Assembly (NCBI GenBank): GCA_029243485.1 | Contig: JAQWRY010000064.1 | Span: 106,315-170,314 of the forward strand | Source: Candidatus Binatia bacterium | GTDB lineage: Bacteria > Desulfobacterota > Binatia > UBA12015 | DNA length: 64,000 nucleotides | Direction of reading: 5' to 3' | Shown: positions 52,630 through 61,114 of the stretch, in pieces | How the letters are laid out: every line of letters begins with the position of its first letter | Numbering within the stretch: position 1 is the first letter of the stretch | Made by a program: the position numbers and the translations under genes | Notes under the pieces: model-generated | The model's database searches: none | What the model was told of the DNA's origin: nothing | What the model saw: the letters and a program-made list of their open reading frames with translations, nothing else

Positions 52630-52845
52630 ATGTCGATCCGCCACACGCTTCTCGGTCTGCTGGATTGGGCCCCAATGCATGCCTATGCGCTATGTGAGCT
52701 CTCCAAGGATGCGTTCGTCCTGGTCCACGACACCGAGGTAATCGACGGTCGCGTTCGAAAGATCTACGAGATCACCCTCGCCAGGGGTGAAGAGCTGCGC
52801 CGCTGGTTGAATGAGGATTCGAGCACCGAGCTCTGCGAAGGCGAG
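52630..52845 (+). pseudogene. PadR-type regulator remnant
   Basis: The frame opens with MSIRHTLLGLLDWAPMHAYAL, a clear PadR N-terminal helix, and soon jumps to DGRVRKIYEITLARGEELRRWL, which matches the PadR wing end (RKVYxITPxGREELRRWL). The intervening ~40 residues of a normal PadR winged helix are missing or scrambled. The frame then fuses directly into a DUF1566 remnant. Non-functional as a regulator in all likelihood. Confidence 0.65.
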
Positions 52846-53428
52846 GTTCGCTTCACTTGGGACAAGGGGTCGCCGGGCTTTGAGCAGTCGAGCTTCTGCG
52901 AGGAAGTCGATCGCTGGAAGGACAATGGCGATAGCGCCGCGACGGACAACACGACCGGGCTGATGTGGGAGCTGAAGACCGGGCACCACACCGGTCAGGC
53001 GGTGCAGTGAGAGCTGGGCACCGGCGGGCCCTGCAACGATCCGCACCTGGTGACCAACCGGTACCAGTGGTCGCTGCCGAACAATCCGTACCACCCCGAC
53101 GGTTCTGCGTTCACCCTGTTCCTGCGCCAACTGAACACCAGCCGCGGCGAGAATGGCGTCCAGAGCTCGGGCTGCTTCGCTGGGCATTGCGTTTGGCGGG
53201 TCCCCTCGGTCGAAGAGCTGCGCGGTATCCCTACCGACTGCGACCAGCCGGTTTGTGGATCGGTCCCCGGTTCGATCCACGGCTTTTGGTAATTGGTCTT
53301 CGTCGCCGGACGGCTCCGGTAAGTCGACTTGGGATGTGAGTTTCGGAGGCGACGCCGTGCTCCCGACCGATCAGGACTGGTTCGACAACGTCGGCGCGGT
53401 ACGAGGCGCCTCCCTCGTGATCCCTGCC
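52846..53428 (+). pseudogene. DUF1566 (Lcl-type) domain remnant
   Basis: The sequence reads GEVRFTWDKGSPGFEQ..., RWKDNGDSAATDNTTGLMWELKTG (family form: DNGDGTVTDNTTGLMWxKK), then TGA at 53008-53010. In the same frame it continues RYQWSLPNNPYHPDGSAFTL, FLRQLNTS, CFAGHCVWRVPSVEELRGI and GSIHGFW, then TAA at 53290. It resumes one frame over with NWSSSPDGSGKSTWDVSFGG and WFDNVGAVRGASLV (family form: YWSSSP...AWxVxFxxG...VRAVRGG). One stop and one frameshift make this a decayed gene. The ~290 bases after it, up to the flavoprotein gene, contain no gene. Confidence 0.72.
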
Positions 53429-53624
53429 GAGGACGCGAACGACGACGGGGGTGGTCTCCTGTCTCATCAAGCATCTCCGGCGGCGCGCCTGGCGGTATAG
53501 GAAACTGGTCTTCGATCCACCGCACCATTGAGGCCGCCTGCTTCGCCGGACGCCCCCGCGCAGCGCTACCCCACCCGCGGCCCTGGGGGTGGGGCTCTCC
53601 CGTCGACTCGGCCGGGTTGATTTC

Positions 53625-53711
53625 GGGGGCGTTCGTTGCGATTTCCCCCCTGTCACTCTCTCTCGGCGCCTGACCGCCGCGAGGGCGCGACGCAAAGCAA
53701 CGAACGCCCCC
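53625..53711. repeat. 15-bp inverted repeat upstream of the flavoprotein gene
   Basis: GGGGGCGTTCGTTGC at 53625-53639 and its exact reverse complement at 53697-53711, 57 bases apart, end 14 bases before the TTG start at 53726. A second pair, GGCTCTCCC (53593-53601) / GGGAGAGCC (53713-53721), lies outside it and overlaps the ribosome site. Could be a terminator for the debris upstream, a regulatory stem, or insertion-element ends. Confidence 0.6.
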
Positions 53712-53725
53712 AGGGAGAGCCGACA

Positions 53726-55204
53726 TTGAGAGAACTTCGAGACCGAGAGGCCGTCGCCGCCTCGTCCATCACTTCTTGGGACTACGAGGTCGATGTGGCG
53801 GTCGTCGGGCTCGGGTGCGCCGGCGTTGCGGCTGCGATCGAGGCGAGCGAGAGCGGGGCTCGTGTCCTCGCGATCGAGCGCACGAGCGGCGGTGGCGGAA
53901 CGTCGGCCAACTCCGGTGGCCTGATCTACCTTGGTGGCGGCACCGCGGTGCAGAAGGCGTGCGGGATCGAGGATACGGCGGAAGACATGTTCCGTTTCCT
54001 CATGGCGTCCTGCGGACCGGGGCCGGACGAAGCGAAGATTCGCATCTTCGCGGACCGCAGCGTCGAGCTCTTTGACTGGCTCGAGAGCCACGGCGTGCCG
54101 TTCAAGCGCAGCACCTATCCGGAGCCGGGCAAGGAGCCGCCGACCGACGATTGTCTCGTATACTCCGGCGGAGAAGACGGCTGGCCCTACGAGGAGATCG
54201 CGAAGCCGGCTCCGCGCGCGCACAAGGCACAGACGCCGGGCGCGGGCGGCGGATTCCTCATGCAGAAGCTTCTCGAGGCGCTCGGTCGCACGAGTGCGGA
54301 GCTTCTGGAAGACGCGCGCGTCGATCGGCTCGTCGTCGATGAGGTAGGGTGCGTTGTTGGACTTGTCGCCCATCGCGTGGAAGGCGACGTCTGCGTGCGT
54401 GCGGCGGGCGGTGTCGTCCTCACGGCGGGTGGGTTCATCTCGAATCCCGAGATGATCGAGCGGTACGCACCCCAGGTCGCGAAGGCGAACTACAAGGTCG
54501 GAACGGAGAACGACGACGGGAGCGGGATCCTGTTGGCGATGGCGGTTGGCGCCGACGCGATTCGCATGGATGCCGCGAGCATCACGATCCCTCTGTACCC
54601 GCCGAAGAACATCTGTAAAGGCGTTCTCGTGAACCAGCGCGGCCAGCGCTTCCTCAACGAGGATGCCTACGCCGGCCTCATCGGTCAGCGGGCTCTCCGG
54701 GAGCAGGAAGGGCGATGCTGGCACCTGGTCGATGCCGAGACCTACGTGGTGAACGAGGCCTTCATGGAGGCCAAGGTCGTCGAGGAGAGCTGGGAAGCGC
54801 TGGAGCAGGCGCTCGATCTGCCCGCCGGGGCACTCGTCGCAACGATGGAGCTCTATAACCGGCACGCGCGCGATGGAAAGGACCCCGTGTTTCACAAGCG
54901 AGACAGTTTGGTGGTCCCGCTCGATAAACCGCCGTTCGGAGCGATCAATGTGACGACGCGCGGCTGCGTCTACGCCGCGTTCACGCTGGGTGGGCTACAC
55001 ACGCTGCCGAGCGGGGAGGTGCTTCGCCCCGATGGTAGCGCGGTCGAAGGCGTGTACGCCGCGGGCCGCACGACGTCGGGGATCGCGGCCGATGGATACG
55101 TGAGCGGCGTTTCGCTCGGTGATGGATTGATGTTCGGTCGCCTCGCCGGAGCCACGGCGGCGGCACGCGGCGCACACGGAAACGACTCAGGGAGAACGAA
55201 ATGA
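53726..55204 (+). CDS. FAD-dependent oxidoreductase, 3-ketosteroid dehydrogenase/fumarate-reductase-like
   Basis: A 492-residue flavoprotein. The FAD motif VDVAVVGLGCAGVAAAIEASESGARVLAIER opens the protein; TSANSGGLIYLGGGTAVQKACG is a typical FAD-pyrophosphate loop of the KstD/flavocytochrome c family. GVVLTAGGFISNPEMIERYAP, NQRGQRFLNEDAYAG and GGLHTLPSGEVLRPDGSAVEGVYAAGRTTSGIAADGYVSGVSLGDGLMFGR close the cofactor domain. It could dehydrogenate a ring ketone or reduce an enone. Starts with TTG at 53726 (GGGAG upstream). Its stop overlaps the SDR start, so they are translationally coupled. Confidence 0.88.
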   Translation: MRELRDREAVAASSITSWDYEVDVAVVGLGCAGVAAAIEASESGARVLAIERTSGGGGTSANSGGLIYLGGGTAVQKACGIEDTAEDMFRFLMASCGPGPDEAKIRIFADRSVELFDWLESHGVPFKRSTYPEPGKEPPTDDCLVYSGGEDGWPYEEIAKPAPRAHKAQTPGAGGGFLMQKLLEALGRTSAELLEDARVDRLVVDEVGCVVGLVAHRVEGDVCVRAAGGVVLTAGGFISNPEMIERYAPQVAKANYKVGTENDDGSGILLAMAVGADAIRMDAASITIPLYPPKNICKGVLVNQRGQRFLNEDAYAGLIGQRALREQEGRCWHLVDAETYVVNEAFMEAKVVEESWEALEQALDLPAGALVATMELYNRHARDGKDPVFHKRDSLVVPLDKPPFGAINVTTRGCVYAAFTLGGLHTLPSGEVLRPDGSAVEGVYAAGRTTSGIAADGYVSGVSLGDGLMFGRLAGATAAARGAHGNDSGRTK

Positions 55205-56127
55205 CGACGCTCGAAGGAAAGAAGATCCTCGTGACCGGGCCGACGGGGCAGGTCGGCTTCCCCGTCGCGAAAGCACTCGCGCAGAACAACCAGGTGTTCG
55301 GGCTCGCTCGCTTTGCGAAAGACGCCGATCGGGAACGGCTCGAAGCGGTCGGAGTCACCTGCGTGAAGGGGGATCTGGCATCGGGCGATCTCGATACGGT
55401 TCCGGAAGACGTCGACTACGTGGCGCACTTCGCGGTGGCGAAGAGCCCCAAGGGTGATTTCGATGCGGATCTCTCCGCGAATGCGGAGGGGGTCGGACTC
55501 CTGATGGCGCGCTGCCGTGGCGCGAAAGCGTTCCTCCACTGTTCGACGACGGGCGTCTACGAACATGCCGGAGCTCACAAGCTGCGGGAGACGGATCCCC
55601 TCGGGGACAATCACCGGGTGATGATCCCGACGTACAGCATCGCGAAGATCTCGGCGGAAGCGGTCGCTCGTTTCTCGGCGCGGCAGTGGAATCTGCCGAC
55701 GACGATCGCTCGGTTGAACGTTCCGTACGGGAAAAACGGCGGCTGGCCGATCTTTCATCTCGAGATGATGATCGCGGGACAGCCGATCCCGCTCCACCCC
55801 GAGCGCCCGTGTGTCTATAACCCGATTCATGAAGACGACATCATCGCGCAGGTGCCGGCGCTGCTCGAGGCGGCGGCCGTGCCCGCGACCATCGTGAACT
55901 GGGCGGGGACCGAAACCGTGAGCATCGAGGACTGGTGTGGCTATCTCGGTAAGCTCACGGGCCTCGAGGCGTCCTTCGTCGTAACGGACCGCACGATCGG
56001 AAGTGTGGCGGTCGATACGACGAAGATGGTGGAAATCGCCGGCGCGACGACGGTCGGTTGGAAGGACGGGTTCAAGCGGATGGCTGAGACCTTCCATCCC
56101 GAACTCATCAAGGGCAGAGCGTCGTAG
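55201..56127 (+). CDS. NAD(P)-dependent epimerase/dehydratase (extended SDR)
   Basis: A 308-residue oxidoreductase. KKILVTGPTGQVGFPVAKALA (nucleotide motif GxTGxVG), VKGDLASGDLD, VDYVAHFAVAK, FLHCSTTGVYEH and the catalytic YSIAKISAE (Tyr, Lys), followed by IARLNVPYGKNGGWP. Coupled by ATGA overlap to the KstD-like flavoprotein, so both likely act on the same cyclic alcohol/ketone substrate. Convergent with the propeller-cytochrome gene 33 bases away. Confidence 0.9.
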   Translation: MTTLEGKKILVTGPTGQVGFPVAKALAQNNQVFGLARFAKDADRERLEAVGVTCVKGDLASGDLDTVPEDVDYVAHFAVAKSPKGDFDADLSANAEGVGLLMARCRGAKAFLHCSTTGVYEHAGAHKLRETDPLGDNHRVMIPTYSIAKISAEAVARFSARQWNLPTTIARLNVPYGKNGGWPIFHLEMMIAGQPIPLHPERPCVYNPIHEDDIIAQVPALLEAAAVPATIVNWAGTETVSIEDWCGYLGKLTGLEASFVVTDRTIGSVAVDTTKMVEIAGATTVGWKDGFKRMAETFHPELIKGRAS

Positions 56128-56160
56128 AGAGGTGTCCCTCTTCCGCGCTCGCGCCATAGC

Positions 56161-59100
56161 TCAAGAACAGCTTGGTGGTGCGGGGCAGGTGCGGCCGCGG
56201 AACAGCTTTCCGAGGATACCGTCTTGTCCGAGAGGTGCAGTGCATGCGATGCAGAGGCGCTCGAGGCCGCTGCGGAACGACGCCGTGACTTCGCCTTCGG
56301 ATACGGCAACTTTGAGATCGTAGTCGAGTACGCTCGGGCCTTTGCCGCGCAGGGCCGCCTTCCACACCTTGCCGTTGCGCCAGACCACGCTCTTCACGGT
56401 GCCGTCGTCGAGTTGCGGATCCTTGTAGCGGTACCCGCGCGGGTTCGCGGTGGAGCCGAGGAGTGCCCAGTTCTGGCAGGGCAGGTCGGTGAGATGGCTC
56501 TGGCCGCTCGTCGCGCTCGAAACCTGTAGGCGCGACTTCACGGTGCCGATGGGGTCGGCGCCGCAGCGCGGGTCGTTTGGCCCGCCCGGGGGTGGGGTCG
56601 TGATCGTCGGATCTTTCGATACGAGGACGATCTTGTTCTTCTGTTCGTCGTCCGGTGCCCGGTTCTGGATCTGGATCCGATCGCCGATGAGCATGCTGTC
56701 GTTCGTGGCGCCCGGGAAGCTGCTCGGGTCCGCTGGGTCGGTGCCGGCGTCGGTCTCGTCGCGATCGAACGAACCGTCGCCGTCGCGATCGATGCCGATC
56801 TGGAGACCCGCCCCCGGCGGGACACAGGTGTAGGTCAGTTCCTGTCCGCCGACGGCGAGAGCTCGAAGCGCACCGTCGGAGAGCGACGGGTCAAAGAGTC
56901 TGTCGGCTTCGAACATCCCTACGGGGTTCATGAGGAACCCGCGGGCCTCGCCGGCGACGTTGCCCTTCACGACGAGATCACACTCGGTCGCCCCGGGTTG
57001 GTTCACGAGGTCGAACGGGGCTAGCGCGCGGGCGATCATCAGATCGATTCTCGGCCCGACCGTCGCTCCATTCGTGCTCGTGAGCGTGGCCTGTTGGCCG
57101 ACGATCGGGGCGTATGTCGTGTCGAAGGCGTGCGCGAACTGCTCGAGTTGAAGCTGCTCGGTCTCGCTGAGGCTGAACACGGTCGCGCGGAAGAAATGGA
57201 AGACGGTGTCGATCGCGCCATCGTGCAGCATACCGAAGCCACGCACCTGCGGCCCCTGATGTTGGCGGCCTGCGACGGGGACGCTCAGGAACGGGATGCC
57301 GGGCATGCCGAACATTCCGATCTTCTGGTAGATGTTGCGCAGGTGCGGGACTTTGAACTCCTGCGTTTCGTTCTCGAAACTCGAGCCGCCGTTCCCGCCG
57401 AAGAATCCCTGCGTGGCATTCAGCTCGTGACACCCGTTGCAGTTGTTCACGACGTCCGTGGTTCGGCCGAACCAGAGGGCGCGCGCGGTGGCCTCGGCTG
57501 GTGAATCCTGGTTGTCGAGACTCTTGATCGGGTTCGGCGGGAGCTTCACGTGCAGAATGAAGTCGGCAAAGTCCGACATGTCGGCTTCGGGGATCTCGCC
57601 CTCGTCGCGCCCGATCAGGCCCTCGAATGCGAGGTTGAACGCCTCGAAGGCGAGCTTCTCGTCGAGTGGGTCGCCGGCGGGTGTCGCGTTGCCGCCGGTG
57701 CGGTCTCCGCGCCAGTGCATCGGGCCGTGGTCGTCCATGCCGCGCAGCGTTTGCGTGGTCATCGGGCCCTTCATCGGGTGGAAGGGCACGCCGGTGCCGA
57801 TGGAGAAGAAGGGGTTCGGGTTGGGAGCGACGACATCGTCGGGGTTTCCCAGGTCCCACGCGAGGCTATCGAAGTCGCCGAACACGTGACAACTCGAGCA
57901 GGACGACTCGCCGTTGCTCGAAGTGAAGCGCGCGTCGTACAGAATCCGTCGACCGTCTTTCACCACCTCGGCCTCCGGGCTGTGTAGCGAGTGGGCGGCG
58001 GTCTCGGTCGCGCTGGCTGTATCGATTTCCTTCACGGCGTTGTCGAATCGAGTGAGGACGTAGAGCTTGCCGTTGGCCTCGTCCAGCACCAGGCCGGACG
58101 GGCCGCCGCCGGACAGTTCGATATGGCTCGCCGGGCTCGGAACAAACGTGTCGTTCTCGATCGCCGCACTGTCGAGGATGCCGATCTTGCTGGAGCCGAA
58201 GGCCGCGACGTACAGCGTGCCTGCGCTCGAGAGGGCCATGCCCATCGGGGTGGCGAGGCTACTGTCCTCTACGGCAGCGGGCATCGGATTCGTGGCGTAG
58301 CCGAGAGGCAGAGCGGTGATGTGCTTGTTGAGGTGGCGCGCGTCCACGTTTGTGCCGTCGAGCACCGTAATGCGGGCTTCGTGAAGTCGACCACGAACCG
58401 TCGTGCCAAGAATGCCGGGGCCTTCGAAGCGCACTTCGTTCCGCGCTTCCGTATTGGTCACGTAGAGTTTTCCGTTCGCCGGGTTCACGAGCATGTTGAA
58501 GAGAATCGTTCCGACGTGCGCGAAGCTTGCGGTCTCGACGGGCGTTCCCGCGTCCGCGTCGATCGAGAAGACGTCGAGATCCGGCAGGTCGAAGCGCACC
58601 GCGTTTGTCCAGTTGCGACCCAGCTCATCTTCCCAGAGTCCGTTGCTCCGGTTGAGCTTTACGATGAGGCCGACCTCGGGACCGTTGATTCCTTGCGTGT
58701 TCAAGTTCGGCGCGGGGAGCCCTCCGGGGACTAGGGCGCCCCCGAGGCCGCCCGGAATCTGAATCCCATCGAGGGCGCATGCGCCTGCGCCGCTCCCGCC
58801 GTTGCAGACCGCGCCTTCCGACAGCGCGGTCGTCTGATTGCCGGAGTGGAAGACGGCGGCGTAGACGGTGCTGCCGTCGGCGGTAGCGGCGAGCGCCCGG
58901 GGGGTGTCGCCGAAGAGTTCGAGGATTGTTTCCGCCGTTCCCTCCAGGCTCGTTCCGAGATTGGTCGTGTCGAACACCCACACGAGTGCTCGCGGCGTGC
59001 CTTCGGCGGTGAGGAGTGGGTCGATGGGAGAGTTCTGTCCGCGTCGGGCCGTGGTGATGAAGGCGCGCTCGAAGTGGCCGGCACCATCGGTCGGACCTGC

Positions 59101-59487
59101 GAACACGAGGTCGCGGGGTTCGTCGCCGACGAGAAGCGTGCGCGTCACGCGCGTCGGGGTGGAGCCGACGTCGAGGATGCTGACCGAGTCGGAGAGGTGG
59201 TTCACGACCCAGACTTCGTCGTCGGTTCGGGCCGCTACGGCCACCGGCTCCAGCCCGACCGAGACGGAGCCGGCGTGAACGAGGCCGCCGGGTGTCACGT
59301 CGAAGATCTCGAGGCGATGATCCGGCGTATTGACGGCGAAGAGTCGGCTGCCATCCGGCGACAGGGCGAGGGGGCGCACGTGGCCACTCTCGAAGGTCGC
59401 GCCGGCGCTCGTAACGAGGCAGAGCGCGGTGCCCAGCGAAAGTGTGGCCGTGAGGATTCGGAGAGAGGGGGGTCGTCGGGTTCGCAC
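56161..59487 (-). CDS. Secreted beta-propeller/di-haem cytochrome c peroxidase-like protein
   Basis: A 1108-residue exported protein. A signal peptide (~1-30) is followed by a YVTN/YncE-like propeller (~30-515: LALSPDGSRLFAVNTPDHRLEIFDV, VAVAARTDDEVWVVNHLSDSVSILDV, DEPRDLVF, KLYVLTRFDNAVKEID). Haem sites are CSSCH (near 547) and CNGCH (near 690), with MTTQTLRGMDDHGPMHWRGDR and VPHLRNIYQKIGMFG around them. Then come a DRDGDGSFDRDETDAGTDP calcium-type repeat and a C-terminal domain (CQNW...PRGYRYKDPQLDDGTVK...LCIAC) related to the tail of the M43 protease at 7725-9680. Probably an electron-transfer or oxidase protein at the cell surface. Confidence 0.88.
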   Translation of the reverse strand: MRTRRPPSLRILTATLSLGTALCLVTSAGATFESGHVRPLALSPDGSRLFAVNTPDHRLEIFDVTPGGLVHAGSVSVGLEPVAVAARTDDEVWVVNHLSDSVSILDVGSTPTRVTRTLLVGDEPRDLVFAGPTDGAGHFERAFITTARRGQNSPIDPLLTAEGTPRALVWVFDTTNLGTSLEGTAETILELFGDTPRALAATADGSTVYAAVFHSGNQTTALSEGAVCNGGSGAGACALDGIQIPGGLGGALVPGGLPAPNLNTQGINGPEVGLIVKLNRSNGLWEDELGRNWTNAVRFDLPDLDVFSIDADAGTPVETASFAHVGTILFNMLVNPANGKLYVTNTEARNEVRFEGPGILGTTVRGRLHEARITVLDGTNVDARHLNKHITALPLGYATNPMPAAVEDSSLATPMGMALSSAGTLYVAAFGSSKIGILDSAAIENDTFVPSPASHIELSGGGPSGLVLDEANGKLYVLTRFDNAVKEIDTASATETAAHSLHSPEAEVVKDGRRILYDARFTSSNGESSCSSCHVFGDFDSLAWDLGNPDDVVAPNPNPFFSIGTGVPFHPMKGPMTTQTLRGMDDHGPMHWRGDRTGGNATPAGDPLDEKLAFEAFNLAFEGLIGRDEGEIPEADMSDFADFILHVKLPPNPIKSLDNQDSPAEATARALWFGRTTDVVNNCNGCHELNATQGFFGGNGGSSFENETQEFKVPHLRNIYQKIGMFGMPGIPFLSVPVAGRQHQGPQVRGFGMLHDGAIDTVFHFFRATVFSLSETEQLQLEQFAHAFDTTYAPIVGQQATLTSTNGATVGPRIDLMIARALAPFDLVNQPGATECDLVVKGNVAGEARGFLMNPVGMFEADRLFDPSLSDGALRALAVGGQELTYTCVPPGAGLQIGIDRDGDGSFDRDETDAGTDPADPSSFPGATNDSMLIGDRIQIQNRAPDDEQKNKIVLVSKDPTITTPPPGGPNDPRCGADPIGTVKSRLQVSSATSGQSHLTDLPCQNWALLGSTANPRGYRYKDPQLDDGTVKSVVWRNGKVWKAALRGKGPSVLDYDLKVAVSEGEVTASFRSGLERLCIACTAPLGQDGILGKLFRGRTCPAPPSCS

Positions 59488-59499
59488 GTCGCTCCCCGC

Positions 59500-60936
59500 C
59501 TAGTCCAGGAGACAGGCTGTGCTCTGTAGGAACGCCCGCTGCGGAGAGCCGTAGATGTCGCCTGGGGGATCGATCAGCAGCGTGTACGAGCCGCCTCCGT
59601 CCGAATTAAATGCGTCGACGAAGACGTAGTAGGTCGTTCCCGCTTGGACGTTGAAGGCGACCTGGGAACTCAGTCCGCACGCGTCATCGTTGCAGGCTCG
59701 GTGCGGGCCGAACTGGTCGCACCGGTCCTGGCGGACGTGCAGCACGGTGTCGAAGTTGGAGCCACAGGTATCCATGAGAGCGAGGCCGCTCCGGTCCGGC
59801 GTCCAGCGGTAGGCGTCTTCGGGGCCGTTTCCGCCGCAGAAGCCGGTTGTGGAGTTCTGTCCGGACGTGGAGCCGAAGAACCGGCCGCCGTTTGGCCCGA
59901 CGGTGGTGGCTGACCCGCAAACATCCGGCGCGCAGCCGTCGCAGTTTACGCACGCGTCGCCGGCGGGGCATCCGGTCGGCGTTGCGCTGGCGTCGCAGAA
60001 CTCGAAGCCGCTGATCAGACCGTCTCCGCAGACTGGGAAGGCTTCGCACTCGCAAGATGAGTTGCACTCCTCGTTCTGGCCGCAGGAGTGCGGGAAGGAC
60101 AGGAAGTCACACTGCTCCGTTCCGGAGACGAACCCATCACCGCAGCGTGGTTGGTCGACGCAAAAGAGCGCCTCTTCGTCTTCCTGCGCCTGGTCTTCGA
60201 CTAGTGCGAGGAGGTCGGGGCAGCTGCCGCGGGGGAACTGCGGGCTGAAGCACTCGGGTTCGTCGTCGCAGTCGAGGCAGGAGCGCAAGAACCGGACGCG
60301 AGCCTTGTAGGCGCAGCGCTCGAGCTTGTCGTCGGCGTCTCCCGTGAGAAGGGCGTCTGTGCGACAGGATTCCTCGGTGGCCGTCCCTCGGCGCCGGCGT
60401 CCCTGGCAATCGTCGAAACAGCGGCGGAGTTGGACTTGCAGTCGGTCCGCCGCCTGCGCGAGCTGGTGTCGGCAGCGCTCCTCCTTCGGATTCAGACCGT
60501 CCGGCGAGGCGGTGTCGTCGCACGCGATCAGGCGCATCCGCTCCGAGCTGTGGGAGACGCCCTGGAAGAGCGAGAAGTTGCGGAACGAGCTGCAGTCTCC
60601 GCCATTGTAGCACTCGGGGCAATCTTCGGCGGCGCACTTCCGCAGCATTCGGATTTCGGGCTGTGCTTGCGCGCGAGAGAGGCAGAGCTGTGTCGTCGTG
60701 TCGAAGCCGAATGGTCCCTGGCAGTTCCGCAGGGGATTGGTCTTCGCCGCTTGCTCGCATTCGAGGATGCAATCCGTCGTTCCGGCCGCCGCGTCGACCG
60801 TCGAGCGGGCGGTCTGACGCTCGCACCGCCATTCGTTGGAAGTCAGCTCGTCTGGCGTCTCCTGCGCGTACGCGGGAAATGACGCCGTGAAGAAGAGTAC
60901 GGCGACGGATAAGAGTGCGGTAGTTCGTGCGAGCAT
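59500..60936 (-). CDS. Secreted Cys-rich protein with CGDG repeats and PPC-like domain
   Basis: A 478-residue exported protein; signal peptide 1-24 (FPAYAQ). Residues ~35-260 are Cys-rich and helical (CILECEQAAKTNPLRNC, CAAEDCPECYNGGDC, CRHQLAQAADRLQVQLRRCFDDC). Residues ~265-340 hold DUF4215-like repeats (RCGDGFVSGTEQCDF, VCGDGLISGFEFCDA). Residues ~345-460 look like a pre-peptidase C-terminal beta-sandwich (FDTVLHVRQDRC, VAFNVQAGTTYYVFVDAFNSDGGGSYTLLI). No catalytic motif. The stop lies 12 bases before the start of the propeller-cytochrome gene on the same strand, suggesting an operon. Confidence 0.85.
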   Translation of the reverse strand: MLARTTALLSVAVLFFTASFPAYAQETPDELTSNEWRCERQTARSTVDAAAGTTDCILECEQAAKTNPLRNCQGPFGFDTTTQLCLSRAQAQPEIRMLRKCAAEDCPECYNGGDCSSFRNFSLFQGVSHSSERMRLIACDDTASPDGLNPKEERCRHQLAQAADRLQVQLRRCFDDCQGRRRRGTATEESCRTDALLTGDADDKLERCAYKARVRFLRSCLDCDDEPECFSPQFPRGSCPDLLALVEDQAQEDEEALFCVDQPRCGDGFVSGTEQCDFLSFPHSCGQNEECNSSCECEAFPVCGDGLISGFEFCDASATPTGCPAGDACVNCDGCAPDVCGSATTVGPNGGRFFGSTSGQNSTTGFCGGNGPEDAYRWTPDRSGLALMDTCGSNFDTVLHVRQDRCDQFGPHRACNDDACGLSSQVAFNVQAGTTYYVFVDAFNSDGGGSYTLLIDPPGDIYGSPQRAFLQSTACLLD

Positions 60937-61114
60937 CGGGACTAACCTCCCTAATGGCTTTGCGGTCGCTGTTTTATCCGCATGGACGCTGGCAAACGGC
61001 GGCGGACTACAAAGTGGTGTCTGCGTATGAAGGAATTGACGTCGCGTTGCGTCGATCTTTTCGGTGGCCGCTGGGCTCCTTGCGTCGACCCGACCTCGGC
61101 CTTATCGCATCAGG

